Shown piece after piece: positions 14,623-23,677 of a stretch of DNA of 64,000 nucleotides. Location of the stretch: NCBI GenBank assembly GCA_002708905.1, contig PAPM01000002.1, positions 14,398 through 78,397 of the forward strand, in the 5' to 3' direction. This DNA is from Pseudomonadales bacterium. Its GTDB lineage: Bacteria > Pseudomonadota > Gammaproteobacteria > Pseudomonadales > Ketobacteraceae. The translations under genes and the position numbers were made by a program. Numbering within the stretch: position 1 is the first letter of the stretch; the number at the start of each line of letters is the position of its first letter. The notes under the pieces are model-generated. The model had not been told where the DNA came from. It saw nothing but the letters and a program-made list of their open reading frames with translations, and searched no databases.

Positions 14623-16242
14623 ATGGGCTCTTTACAGACTAAACCAGCTTCACAAGCCCTTATCATTGGAAATGTCTTACTTATTTTTCTGGTGTTGGTT
14701 CTTGAGAAGTTTGCAATTGGCTCCCATGTGTATTCAGCGGTCAAGAATTCCCATGACACTATTCTCGGGGAGCTGCTTTTCAGCCATGGGAAAGCCATAT
14801 CCCGCTCCCTGGTGCTAGCCGCCGTTATTTTCCTGATTCTGATTCAAAAGCAGTTAAACCAATACCGAACACTGTATGTAACGCTCTACAGCACCCGATC
14901 CGTATATATGTTACTGGCCCAGGTAGGTGTATTCGGCCTGTTTTACTGGAGCACCACCCCCGCCTTCAGCGACGCCCCCTGGCAGGCGGTTTACCAAACC
15001 CTGTGGGTGATCTTCGGATTGCTGCTGGCACTGCTGACCCTGGCAGCCTTTGCCAGCCTCGGATTCTGGCATCGGATCCTGCAGGAACAAAAGTGGTCAA
15101 TCGTATTGGCTTTGGCCCTCAGCACATTGGTATGGACCCTGAGTATCGCCACCCAGGGGCTTTGGACCCATTTTGCAGATTTGACTTTCTATCTGGTTGC
15201 CGGCTGTCTGGAGTGGTTCAGCAATGATGTCTATGTGGATCCTGCGGGTCGCATCATCGGTTTCCACCGTTTTCTGGTGAACATAGACACGCAATGTTCT
15301 GGATACGAAGGCATTGGCCTCGTCACCGCATTTGTGTTTGTGTTCCTATACAGTTTTCGGGCGGATTTTCGCTTTCCCAGAGCGTTATTGCTGTTTCCAA
15401 TCGGCGCCGTCGTCATTTGGCTCTTTAACGTCGTACGCATCGTTGTGCTGATTCTAATTGGTGCCTTGTGGTCTCCGGACGTAGCAGTGTGGGGCTTCCA
15501 TACCCAAGCCGGTTGGATTACGTTTATCCTGACCTCGGTGGGGATAATGTGGCTGGCTCACCACAGTGCTTTTTTCGTCAAAAACATCGAGCCCAATTCA
15601 TCATCGTCCCGCACCATCAACCTTCCCATCGCCACGCTCCTGCCTTTGATCGCGCTTTTGGGTATGACTTTCATTACCCAGGCCTTATCCGGCCAGTTCG
15701 ATTGGCTCTATCCATTAAGAGTGATTGTCGTAGCGGGCACGATTATGTACTGCTTGCGCTATCTTGATCTGAGCCCCATTCAATGGAATTACTTTTCCAT
15801 TGTTGCCGGAATTGCAGTGGCTCTTATCTGGATTTTCATGGTTGAGAAAGATGCTGAGCTTGATCAACTGTATTCCGCCACATTTGCACAATCCGCCGGC
15901 TGGCTCGTTGTTTTATGGTTGCTGTTTCGGTTTATTGGCTCAGCGATCACCGTTCCTATTGCGGAAGAGCTTGGTTTCAGGAGCTATTTGCTGTGTAAGC
16001 TGTCGGCTGTACCCGTTGCAAATCGCGGTCCTATTGTTTTTTCGGCGTTAGGCTTCATAGGCAGTTCCCTGGCATTTGGGTTACTGCATGGCGCCTGGTT
16101 GGAAGGTACCATTGCGGGGTTAATCTATGCCTGGGTGCGCTACAGGAGCACTAATATCATGGATGCTATTATTGCTCACGGCGTTACCAATGCTGCGCTA
16201 TTTGGCTACGTGCTCTACACCGGTGAATGGTCGTTACTGTAA
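14623..16242 (+). CDS. xrtE: Exosortase E/CAAX-protease fusion (XrtE type)
   Basis: A 539-residue polytopic membrane protein joining two proteases. The first half is an exosortase: catalytic Cys225 in TQCSGYEG, Arg272 in FNVVRIV and His293 in WGFHTQAGW, each in or next to a hydrophobic segment. The second half is a CPBP/Abi (CAAX protease-like) domain: Glu448-Glu449 in EELGFRSYL, His489 in LLHGAW and His519 in IAHGVTNA. This fusion is the described exosortase E, thought to process and attach exported proteins carrying a VPEID-CTERM tail in Gram-negative bacteria that make exopolysaccharide. No gene in the window encodes a protein with that tail. It is divergent from the polysaccharide genes and convergent with the sugar-phosphate transferase, whose stop codon begins one base after its end. 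Confidence 0.9.
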   Translation: MGSLQTKPASQALIIGNVLLIFLVLVLEKFAIGSHVYSAVKNSHDTILGELLFSHGKAISRSLVLAAVIFLILIQKQLNQYRTLYVTLYSTRSVYMLLAQVGVFGLFYWSTTPAFSDAPWQAVYQTLWVIFGLLLALLTLAAFASLGFWHRILQEQKWSIVLALALSTLVWTLSIATQGLWTHFADLTFYLVAGCLEWFSNDVYVDPAGRIIGFHRFLVNIDTQCSGYEGIGLVTAFVFVFLYSFRADFRFPRALLLFPIGAVVIWLFNVVRIVVLILIGALWSPDVAVWGFHTQAGWITFILTSVGIMWLAHHSAFFVKNIEPNSSSSRTINLPIATLLPLIALLGMTFITQALSGQFDWLYPLRVIVVAGTIMYCLRYLDLSPIQWNYFSIVAGIAVALIWIFMVEKDAELDQLYSATFAQSAGWLVVLWLLFRFIGSAITVPIAEELGFRSYLLCKLSAVPVANRGPIVFSALGFIGSSLAFGLLHGAWLEGTIAGLIYAWVRYRSTNIMDAIIAHGVTNAALFGYVLYTGEWSLL

Positions 16243-17655
16243 TCAATAGGCGTTTTTACCAACAAAGCCCTTGGTGAAGGTAGCAAAAATTATTTTGCAA
16301 TCCATCCACAAAGACCAATGACGTATATATTCAAGATCATAGTGGATGCGCATTTTCATTTTATCCAGGGTATCCGTTTCACCGCGCCAACCGTTCACCT
16401 GAGCCCAACCGGTAATGCCGGGCTTCATCTTATGGCGCAACATATAGTACTCGATCTGCTTGCGGTACTCTTCGTTGTGCGCAACCGCGTGGGGGCGGGG
16501 GCCCACAATGGACATTGTACCCTGCAACACATTGATGAACTGGGGTAATTCATCCAGCGAGGTACGCCGCAGGAAGGCTCCGAACGGCGTAATGCGGGAA
16601 TCGTTCTTTGATGCTTGTTTTACGCTTTCCCCATTTTCCGTCACCCGCATGGAGCGGAATTTATAAACTTTGATCTTACGGCCATCCAGTCCATAACGGT
16701 CTTGGGCGAAAATGACAGGTCCACGGGAAGACAACTTCACCCCAATGGCAATCATCAACATGGGGATGGCAATAACGGTGAGGATGATCAGCGACAGTAT
16801 CAGATCTTCCATTCGCTTTAACAAAGACCAACCACCGCGCATGGGTGTGTCATACACACTAACCGTCTGCAATCCCCCCACTTGACCTATACGGGCATGA
16901 AGCAGGTTATAAATGAAGAAGTCGGGTATCAAATGTACATCGACCGTGGTGTCACCCAATAACCTCAGAATTTGCTCTATTCGATTCTTGGCAGAAAACG
17001 GTAAACCGACAAACAGTACTTCAAATTCACCTGATTGCGCACGACGCACTCCCTCATTCACGTCACCCTCAATCATGCCGGCGAACTGATTATTGACCCG
17101 TTCAGAAGAGTTTTCCCTTGAACGGTCATCAAAGATCGCCTTCAGCTTATAACCGGTTTCAGGATGGTTAAGGATCTCCTGGACCAGCTTGCAACCCGAT
17201 TCAGACAAACCAATAATCCCCACAGAACGAGTGTTACGGCCCTCTTTTCGCATCTTGTATAGAAAAAGCCGAAACAGGATTCGCCAGCCGGATAACAAAC
17301 ATAAGGTTGAAATGATCCACACGCCTAAAATAACTCTGGAGTAATGTTCTGCTGTCTTGGCAAAAAACACGAACATCAAAACGGGCAACAGAGCAATCGT
17401 CCAGCTCAGCAACGTATAAAACAACATCTCTTTGAGGGCACCGGCCCGCCAGGATCGGTAAAGCCACAGCAGCTCAGATACAAAGGAGTAGGACAGGTTG
17501 GCTATGAGCGCCAACACAAAATAGAGGAAATCGTATTTTGTTCCGTAGAGGTAAGTAGCCACCCACAGCGCGACCTGGATAATCACCAGATCCGCCAAAC
17601 GATATAAAAACGCAAATTGGTTTACGTTATTTCTAACAAATCCATCGCTAGTCAT
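16243..17655 (-). CDS. Undecaprenyl-phosphate sugar-1-phosphate transferase, copy 1 (WcaJ-like)
   Basis: A 470-residue polyprenyl glycosylphosphotransferase. Four or so N-terminal membrane segments (about residues 15-130) precede a CoA-binding-like domain (SVGIIGLSESGCKLVQ) and the C-terminal catalytic domain from about residue 275 (KRMEDLILSLIIL, DRYGLDGRKIKVYKFRSM, RRTSLDELPQFINVLQGTMSIVGPRP-type motifs, KPGITGWAQVNGWRGE). It should load the first sugar phosphate, probably glucose or galactose, onto undecaprenyl phosphate to start each repeat unit. It is nearly the same protein as copy 2 (21580-22980); over the last about 195 residues I count about 13 differences. It diverges from the rhamnose operon. 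Confidence 0.93.
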   Translation of the reverse strand: MTSDGFVRNNVNQFAFLYRLADLVIIQVALWVATYLYGTKYDFLYFVLALIANLSYSFVSELLWLYRSWRAGALKEMLFYTLLSWTIALLPVLMFVFFAKTAEHYSRVILGVWIISTLCLLSGWRILFRLFLYKMRKEGRNTRSVGIIGLSESGCKLVQEILNHPETGYKLKAIFDDRSRENSSERVNNQFAGMIEGDVNEGVRRAQSGEFEVLFVGLPFSAKNRIEQILRLLGDTTVDVHLIPDFFIYNLLHARIGQVGGLQTVSVYDTPMRGGWSLLKRMEDLILSLIILTVIAIPMLMIAIGVKLSSRGPVIFAQDRYGLDGRKIKVYKFRSMRVTENGESVKQASKNDSRITPFGAFLRRTSLDELPQFINVLQGTMSIVGPRPHAVAHNEEYRKQIEYYMLRHKMKPGITGWAQVNGWRGETDTLDKMKMRIHYDLEYIRHWSLWMDCKIIFATFTKGFVGKNAY

Positions 17656-18104
17656 AGTCGGTACTGCCCCAATACAGGTTACAACGGGTAGACTGTAAAG
17701 CTACTGCTCAACTATAGTAAAAATATGACTGAGCGCTTCATAGTGACGGTAACGATACGTAAATTTCTGTAAGTAAACAGATAGTTACTGAGAGCGAAGC
17801 GCGCATTGACATCCCATAAAATGGTATATTCTAGCTTATAAACTGATTGGCGTAGTCAGACTTTTTACCGATTCGAGCTGTCATTCTTACTTACCGTCAG
17901 CGTAATTTTCTCACCATAATCAAGTTGTACAATTACGACTGCCATAAGGCGCCAAGCATCTGGTGACCTGTTAATACCGCTCGCTGACAAGCCATGGGTG
18001 GTCCGATTTTTGAATGCAGTTCGGCAATATCAGTCAACTTCAGTTAAGTAAATCTATCCGGTTTGGTGTATTGGTTACCGGCTGAAAACAGGAAGGGTAA
18101 AAAA
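17656..18104. promoter_or_regulatory. 449-bp divergent promoter region (sugar-phosphate transferase 1 / rfb operon)
   Basis: No gene is seen. It must carry promoters for the transferase (minus) and rfbACDB (plus). A TTGACA at 17806-17811 is followed by AT-rich sequence with TATTCT at 17827, a 15-bp spacer that is short of the ideal 17, so it is only a candidate sigma70 promoter for the rfb operon. The likely rfbA ribosome binding site is GGAAGGG at 18091-18097. Confidence 0.4.
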
Positions 18105-18998
18105 ATGGGAATAAAAGGCATCATATTGGCCGGAGGCAGTGGTACACGACTGCATCCGCTTACACACAGCGTCAGCAAGCAGCTCATGCCAGTCTATGAT
18201 AAGCCAATGATTTACTATCCCTTATCCACTCTGATGCTGGCCGGGATAAGGGACATCTTGATCATAACCACCCCTCGCGATTCAGAAGCCTTTCAGCACC
18301 TGTTGGGCGATGGCAGTCAATGGGGCATCTCTATTGAGTATGCCCAACAACCTTCACCGGATGGCTTGGCACAGGCCTTTATTATCGGAGAGCAATTTAT
18401 CGGGCAGGACCGGGTGAGCCTGGTGCTTGGGGATAACCTCTTTTACGGTGGTGGTTTGTCCGCCAAATTACAGAAAGTAGCCGCCAAAGAAAACGGCGCC
18501 ACCGTCTTTGGATACTATGTAAAGGATCCCGAACGCTATGGTGTTGTAAGTTATTCTGACGATGGCCAGGTTACCGACATTGAAGAAAAGCCCAAGCATC
18601 CGAAATCCTCGATAGCTGTCACTGGCCTTTATTTCTATGACAACCAAGTGGTAGACATCGCCAAGCAGATCAAGCCATCCGAGCGCGGCGAGCTGGAAAT
18701 CACAGACATCAATAAAGTTTATCTGCAGCAACAGCAGCTGAGTGTGGAGGTATTGGGGCGTGGGTATGCCTGGCTCGATACAGGCACCCATGATTCGTTG
18801 CTCGACGCGGCCAACTTCATGAAATTGGTGGAAGATCGCCAGAGTCTCAAAATCGGTTGTCCGGAAGAGATCGCCTTTAACATGAAGTACATTGATTCAG
18901 AGCAAATGCTGAAGTTGATTGAGCCGCTGCGTAAGAGTGGTTACGGTCAGTATTTGGAAAAAGTTTTAACCGAGAAGTATGGGCCCTCCAAAATATGA
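18105..18998 (+). CDS. rfbA: Glucose-1-phosphate thymidylyltransferase
   Basis: The enzyme joins dTTP and glucose 1-phosphate to make dTDP-glucose, the first step of dTDP-L-rhamnose synthesis in the cytoplasm. From the ATG at 18105 (RBS GGAAGGG just upstream) it has 297 residues, the usual size. Motifs: [16 protein letters not shown] (nucleotide binding and the catalytic Arg), [17 protein letters not shown], and [10 protein letters not shown] with the metal-binding Asp. The frame is open further upstream to 18063 but the extra residues are not conserved. Its stop overlaps the rfbC start as ATGA, and the order rfbACDB is kept in a tight operon. Confidence 0.96.
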   Translation: MGIKGIILAGGSGTRLHPLTHSVSKQLMPVYDKPMIYYPLSTLMLAGIRDILIITTPRDSEAFQHLLGDGSQWGISIEYAQQPSPDGLAQAFIIGEQFIGQDRVSLVLGDNLFYGGGLSAKLQKVAAKENGATVFGYYVKDPERYGVVSYSDDGQVTDIEEKPKHPKSSIAVTGLYFYDNQVVDIAKQIKPSERGELEITDINKVYLQQQQLSVEVLGRGYAWLDTGTHDSLLDAANFMKLVEDRQSLKIGCPEEIAFNMKYIDSEQMLKLIEPLRKSGYGQYLEKVLTEKYGPSKI

Positions 18999-19555
18999 AT
19001 ATCGTTCAGACCGCAATTCCAGACGTCAAAATTATTGAGCCGAAGGTCTTCGGTGATGACCGGGGATTTTTTCTAGAAAGTTGGCGTGACAGCTGGGCGG
19101 AAGAGCTCGGTATCGAAGGGCGCTTTATTCAGGATAACCATAGTAAATCAAAGCACCTGACGCTTCGTGGACTCCATTACCAGATTCAGAATCCCCAAGG
19201 CAAATTAGTGCGTGTTACCGAGGGGCGGGTATTCGATGTCGCTGTCGATATGCGGGAGCAGTCTCCCTATTTCGGACGTTGGGTTGGTGTGGAATTGTCT
19301 GCAGAGAATAAACGATTGTTCTGGGTACCACCTGGATTTGCCCACGGTTTTTTGGTTTTATCTGACACGGCTGAATTCCTGTACAAGTGTACCGAATACT
19401 ATGCACCGGAATACGAACGCAGTCTGGCATGGGACGATCCGGATGTGGGTATAGAGTGGCCCCTGTCAGCGGGCCAAACACCACTTTTATCAGCAAAAGA
19501 CGCTGCAGGCTCGTCACTCAAGAACGCGGATGTATTCAAGGACGCTCTTAAATGA
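18995..19555 (+). CDS. rfbC: dTDP-4-dehydrorhamnose 3,5-epimerase
   Basis: Catalyses the double epimerisation at C3 and C5 of dTDP-4-keto-6-deoxyglucose. The 186-residue length is standard. Visible motifs: [15 protein letters not shown] at the N-terminus, [20 protein letters not shown] with the active-site His of the LRGLHYQ motif, [11 protein letters not shown], and [15 protein letters not shown], the cupin-fold signature with catalytic Asp/Tyr environment. It overlaps rfbA by four bases at the start and rfbD by four at the end, both ATGA, so the three are translationally coupled. Confidence 0.96.
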   Translation: MNIVQTAIPDVKIIEPKVFGDDRGFFLESWRDSWAEELGIEGRFIQDNHSKSKHLTLRGLHYQIQNPQGKLVRVTEGRVFDVAVDMREQSPYFGRWVGVELSAENKRLFWVPPGFAHGFLVLSDTAEFLYKCTEYYAPEYERSLAWDDPDVGIEWPLSAGQTPLLSAKDAAGSSLKNADVFKDALK

Positions 19556-20418
19556 AAGTTCTTGTAATCGGAGCACAGGGTCAACTTGGACAATGTCTAA
19601 TCCCGAGACTGGATGGCTACGAAGTTGTCGCTGCAAGTCGGTCTGAACTTGATCTTTCCAAAGTTACTAACATCGTTCCTTACATCAAGGACATTAGCCC
19701 TCAATACGTCATTAATTTATCGGCTTACACCGCTGTAGACAAAGCTGAATCAGAAGTTGAGTTGGCACATACCATTAATGAGCACGCTGTTGCGTCCATT
19801 GCTCAGGCTTGTCGGGATATTGATTGCCCCCTGCTTCATGTTTCAACCGATTTCGTTTTCGGTGGAGACAAATCCGAGCCTTATGCCGTCGACGCTGCCT
19901 GTCAACCCATTGGCGCCTATGGAAAATCCAAATGGGCCGGTGAGCAGGCCATAGCACGCTATAAACCGCAGGGAAGTATTATTATCCGGACCGCATGGCT
20001 GTACTCGGACGTTGGCGCAAACTTCATGTTGTCCATGCTGCGGCTGATGAACCAGCGGGATAAGTTGGGCATCGTCAGTGATCAAATCGGAACTCCCACT
20101 TCAGCCCACAGCCTGGCGCGGATTATTGTTCGCTTCCTGCAACAAGGGGGCAACGGGATCTACCATTGGACGGATGCCGGCGTCGCCAGTTGGTATGATT
20201 TTGCCGTGGCCATCTATGAAGAAGGGCTGGTGCGGGGACTGGTACCACCTGGTGTGTCAATTGCTCCGATCACAACAGCAGAGTATCCTACCCCCGCAAG
20301 CAGGCCGGCTTTTAGTGTGCTGGATAAATCCAGGACCTACGATGCGGTTCAAGCACCCAAGATTCATTGGCGCGAAGAATTGCGACAAGTGTTGGACCGC
20401 CTTGCGGACAATAGTTGA
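19552..20418 (+). CDS. rfbD: dTDP-4-dehydrorhamnose reductase
   Basis: Reduces dTDP-4-keto-L-rhamnose to dTDP-L-rhamnose with NAD(P)H, the last pathway step. This 288-residue short-chain dehydrogenase-type protein starts [16 protein letters not shown] (Gly-rich NAD(P)-binding loop), has LLHVSTDFVFGG with the catalytic Thr/Ser region and the YGKSKWAGEQ motif containing the Tyr-x3-Lys pair. The C-terminal part (GIYHWTDAG, RPAFSVLDKSR) is typical of RfbD/RmlD. It overlaps rfbC by four bases; rfbB starts 33 bp after its stop. Confidence 0.95.
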   Translation: MKVLVIGAQGQLGQCLIPRLDGYEVVAASRSELDLSKVTNIVPYIKDISPQYVINLSAYTAVDKAESEVELAHTINEHAVASIAQACRDIDCPLLHVSTDFVFGGDKSEPYAVDAACQPIGAYGKSKWAGEQAIARYKPQGSIIIRTAWLYSDVGANFMLSMLRLMNQRDKLGIVSDQIGTPTSAHSLARIIVRFLQQGGNGIYHWTDAGVASWYDFAVAIYEEGLVRGLVPPGVSIAPITTAEYPTPASRPAFSVLDKSRTYDAVQAPKIHWREELRQVLDRLADNS

Positions 20419-20451
20419 TTCAGAAATTTGATTGATAGAAAGGAGACCGTA

Positions 20452-21519
20452 GTGCGCAAGCTTTTGATCACCGGTGGCGCGGGTTTTATCGGGGTAAACT
20501 TTGTTTATTATTGCCTGGAACGATACCCGGATTGCCAAATTGTGGTGTTGGACGCACTGACTTACGCTGGAAACCGTGCCAGTCTTGATCAGGCTCTTCG
20601 AAGCAATCGTGTAGAGTTTGTTCAAGGTGACATCAGAAATCAGGAGCTGGTGATTGAATTACTGCAAAAGCACAACCTGGATACGATCGTTCATTTCGCT
20701 GCTGAAAGTCATGTTGATCGGTCCATAACGGGGCCCGATGCATTTATTGATACCAATGTTGTGGGTACCCACTCTTTACTGAAAGCCGCAAGGGAAGTAT
20801 GGCTCAATCAAAAGCAGAATTTCGATACTCATCGCTTTCATCATATATCCACAGACGAAGTATTTGGTTCCCTCGACAGTCGTGACCCAGCTTTCACTGA
20901 ATCAAATCAGTACGAACCCAACTCTCCCTATTCTGCATCAAAAGCCGCATCAGACCATTTGGTTCGAGCCTACCAGCATACCTATGGATTGAACACCACC
21001 ACCAGTAACTGCTCAAATAACTATGGTCCCTATCATTTCCCGGAAAAGCTGATTCCACTCTGCATTACCAATGTCCTGCGCGGCAAATCGCTCCCGATAT
21101 ACGGTGACGGAAAAAATATTCGGGATTGGTTGTTTGTAAAAGACCACTGTGTAGGCATCGGCTTAATACTGGAACAGGGTAAAGTAGGTGAGACTTACAA
21201 TGTGGGTGGAATCAATGAATGGGACAATCTTTCCCTGGTAAACCTGCTTTGCGAGACTATGGATACCGTATTCAACGCGCGCCCCGACCTAAAAGCACTT
21301 TATCCCGATAGCCCGATGGCCAACGGCCAATCCAGCAAGGAGCTGATTACCTTCGTAACCGACCGTGCCGGTCACGATCGTCGCTACGCTATTGACGCAA
21401 CCAAGATTCGCACAGAATTGGGATATAAGCCCAGTGTCAACTTTAACCAAGGCCTGGCAGAAACGGTTGATTGGTATCTGGATAATAAAGAATGGTGGCA
21501 ACCTTTGTTGCCCAAGTAA
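20452..21519 (+). CDS. rfbB: dTDP-glucose 4,6-dehydratase
   Basis: Converts dTDP-glucose to dTDP-4-keto-6-deoxyglucose using bound NAD. I place the start at the GTG of 20452 because AGGAG at 20441-20445 is correctly spaced before it and the product begins RKLLITGGAGFIGVNFV, as in the family; the frame is open to a TTG at 20428. The 355-residue product shows the Rossmann Gly motif, HFAAESHVDRSI, HISTDEVFGSL and the YSASKAASDHLV catalytic Tyr-x3-Lys. It closes the rfb operon; in many bacteria rfbB is first, so the A-C-D-B order is a local variant. A bidirectional terminator follows. Confidence 0.95.
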   Translation: MRKLLITGGAGFIGVNFVYYCLERYPDCQIVVLDALTYAGNRASLDQALRSNRVEFVQGDIRNQELVIELLQKHNLDTIVHFAAESHVDRSITGPDAFIDTNVVGTHSLLKAAREVWLNQKQNFDTHRFHHISTDEVFGSLDSRDPAFTESNQYEPNSPYSASKAASDHLVRAYQHTYGLNTTTSNCSNNYGPYHFPEKLIPLCITNVLRGKSLPIYGDGKNIRDWLFVKDHCVGIGLILEQGKVGETYNVGGINEWDNLSLVNLLCETMDTVFNARPDLKALYPDSPMANGQSSKELITFVTDRAGHDRRYAIDATKIRTELGYKPSVNFNQGLAETVDWYLDNKEWWQPLLPK

Positions 21520-21533
21520 TTCTCATAATCAGT

Positions 21534-21569
21534 CATAAAAAAAGCCATCATACGATGGCTTTTTTTATG
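21534..21569. terminator. Bidirectional intrinsic terminator between rfbB and sugar-phosphate transferase 2
   Basis: A perfect 16-bp inverted repeat (21534-21549 and 21554-21569) with a 4-nt loop: a GCCATC/GATGGC core flanked by seven A on the left and seven T on the right. It therefore gives a stem with a U tract in both directions, as expected between the convergent rfbB (stop at 21519) and the minus-strand transferase (stop at 21580). Confidence 0.93.
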
Positions 21570-21579
21570 ACTGCGGTTT

Positions 21580-22980
21580 TTAGTAGGCGTTCTGACCAAC
21601 GAACCCTTTTGTAAACGTTGCCAGAATAATCCTGCAATCCATCCACAAAGACCAATTTCGAATGTATTCCAAATCATAGTGGATACGCATCTTCATCTTA
21701 TCCAGAGTATCAGTCTCTCCACGCCAGCCATTAATCTGAGCCCAGCCGGTAATACCCGGTTTCATCTTATGACGCAGCATGTAGTACTCGATTTGCTTTC
21801 TATATTCTTCATTGTGAGCCACCGCATGGGGACGTGGACCCACAATGGACATGGTCCCTTGCAACACATTGATGAACTGCGGTAACTCATCCAGCGAGGT
21901 ACGTCGCAGGAAGGCTCCAAAAGGCGTAATCCGGTTATCATTTTTTGAAGCCTGGACCACCTTGTTTCCGTTTTCAGTCACCCGCATGGAGCGAAACTTG
22001 TAGACCTTTATCTTGCGACCATCCAGACCGTAGCGATCCTGAGCAAAGATTACCGGACCACGAGATGACAACTTTACCCCAATGGCGATAAACAGCATGG
22101 GGATTGCGATCACCGTCAGGATGACAAAGGACAGTACCAAATCTTCCATCCGCTTCAACAAAGACCAGCCACCACGAATGGGCGTGTCGTAGACACTGAC
22201 CGTCTGCAAATCGCCAACCTGGCCAATACGGGCATGGAGCAGGTTATAGATAAAGAAATCAGGAATCAGGTGCACGTCTACCGTTGTATCACCCAACAAT
22301 CGCAGAATATGTTCGATGCGATTCTTGGCTGTGAAAGGCAGTCCGATAAACAACTCGTCAAACTCGCCCGATTGTGCACGTCGAACACCTTCCGCTACAT
22401 TGCCTTCGATACTGGACACAAATTCACAATCCAATCGATCCGATGTGCGATCATCGAAAATACCTTTTAATACATAACCGGTTTCCGGATGATCTCTCAG
22501 TTCTTTCGCCAGTTTACAGCCGGAATCAGACAGGCCAATGATCCCTACTTTACGGGTGTTGTGACCATGACGTCGCATGTGGAAAAGAAAATACCGGAAC
22601 ATGATTCTCCACCCGCAGAGCGCCACCAGAGTGGTCAAAATCCAAGTACCCAATAGCACTCTGGAAAAATGCTCAGCGATCTGGGCAAAGAACACGAACA
22701 GCAACACCGGCAGCAGAGCAATAGCCCAGCTCAGAAAGCTGTAGAACAGCATTTCCTTCATTGCACCCGCGCGCCAGGAGCGATAGAGCCACAACAGCTC
22801 GGATACAAACGAGAAAGATACATTGGCGATCAGTGCCAACACGAAGTGCTGGAAGTCATACTGAACACCATAAAAGTAAGTGCCTACATAAAGCGTTGTC
22901 TGAATGATTACGAGATCGACTAATCGATACAGAAACGCAAACTGATTTACGTTGTTTCTCACAAATCCATCGTTACTCAT
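21580..22980 (-). CDS. Undecaprenyl-phosphate sugar-1-phosphate transferase, copy 2 (WcaJ-like)
   Basis: A 466-residue paralogue of the protein at 16243-17655, in the same orientation and with the same domain order: N-terminal membrane segments, middle nucleotide-binding-like domain (KVGIIGLSDSGCKLAK), catalytic C-terminus (DRYGLDGRKIKVYKFRSM, GPRPHAVAHNEEYR, KPGITGWAQINGWRGE). The two proteins begin almost alike (DGFVRNNVNQFAFLYRL) and differ mostly around residues 20-60 and 150-200. At DNA level many third positions differ, so the duplication is not recent. It should start repeat-unit assembly on undecaprenyl phosphate; whether the two copies use different sugars cannot be told. Confidence 0.93.
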   Translation of the reverse strand: MSNDGFVRNNVNQFAFLYRLVDLVIIQTTLYVGTYFYGVQYDFQHFVLALIANVSFSFVSELLWLYRSWRAGAMKEMLFYSFLSWAIALLPVLLFVFFAQIAEHFSRVLLGTWILTTLVALCGWRIMFRYFLFHMRRHGHNTRKVGIIGLSDSGCKLAKELRDHPETGYVLKGIFDDRTSDRLDCEFVSSIEGNVAEGVRRAQSGEFDELFIGLPFTAKNRIEHILRLLGDTTVDVHLIPDFFIYNLLHARIGQVGDLQTVSVYDTPIRGGWSLLKRMEDLVLSFVILTVIAIPMLFIAIGVKLSSRGPVIFAQDRYGLDGRKIKVYKFRSMRVTENGNKVVQASKNDNRITPFGAFLRRTSLDELPQFINVLQGTMSIVGPRPHAVAHNEEYRKQIEYYMLRHKMKPGITGWAQINGWRGETDTLDKMKMRIHYDLEYIRNWSLWMDCRIILATFTKGFVGQNAY

Positions 22981-23677
22981 AATACTACGTCGCCCAAATC
23001 AATAAGAGTTAGCCATGCACATTAAAAAATGAAGCAAAATGTCCCTGGCCGAAGCCTGGAATTCAACTCCGGATGATTCCAAAATTTCTTCACCGGCCCC
23101 AGGTTTAAAATTCAGGGCCAATCTTGCCGAGCCAAAACAAAGTGGCTGTTTCAAAGCAAGCTGGAAGGAGCACGAAAGCAATAACGACTGACCTTAGGGG
23201 TCAATCTCCTTTGCCTGAAACAGAACCATCTCTGTTCCGAAACGTTCGGTGAATAATCCTTCAATATCACCTGTGAACGGGTCACTCGCTACGGTACGAC
23301 TTAGTTTGCAAACAGTAGGCCAAAAAAAATATCTTTTAAAATCAATGACTTTTATATTATGTGTACTTCTGGTGTTAAGAATACCGACAGAAGTTTTCTA
23401 TTAATTGAACAAAAAACAATCTAAAATGCACCCTACTTGTGGCGATAACCAACTGTTTTAATTGATAAAATTCTAAAAATTAAAGGAAATTAACAAGCAA
23501 AACCGGTCGCACTCATTTAGGGATCATGTTCCCCAAACTGTTCATTTTTAACACTTAATCAGAGCAACATTACTGTAAAGAAATGTTTACAGTTTAACCT
23601 GATTTTGCAGTGTCGGAATCCCTTACACCTTGGAGACAGCTCAACAGAACGTTGTTATTGAAGACTAACTTGTTGTT
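22981..23677. other. 697-bp non-coding gap between polysaccharide locus and mnmE
   Basis: No gene is supported: the only frames are short and lack family features. Both flanking genes are on the minus strand, so the right end would hold the 3' end of the mnmE transcript and the left end the promoter of the sugar-phosphate transferase. The stretch 23330-23610 is distinctly AT-rich compared with its surroundings. This is the boundary between the polysaccharide locus and the conserved origin genes, where mnmG would normally begin. I saw no tRNA, integrase remnant or direct repeat marking an insertion. Confidence 0.5.
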
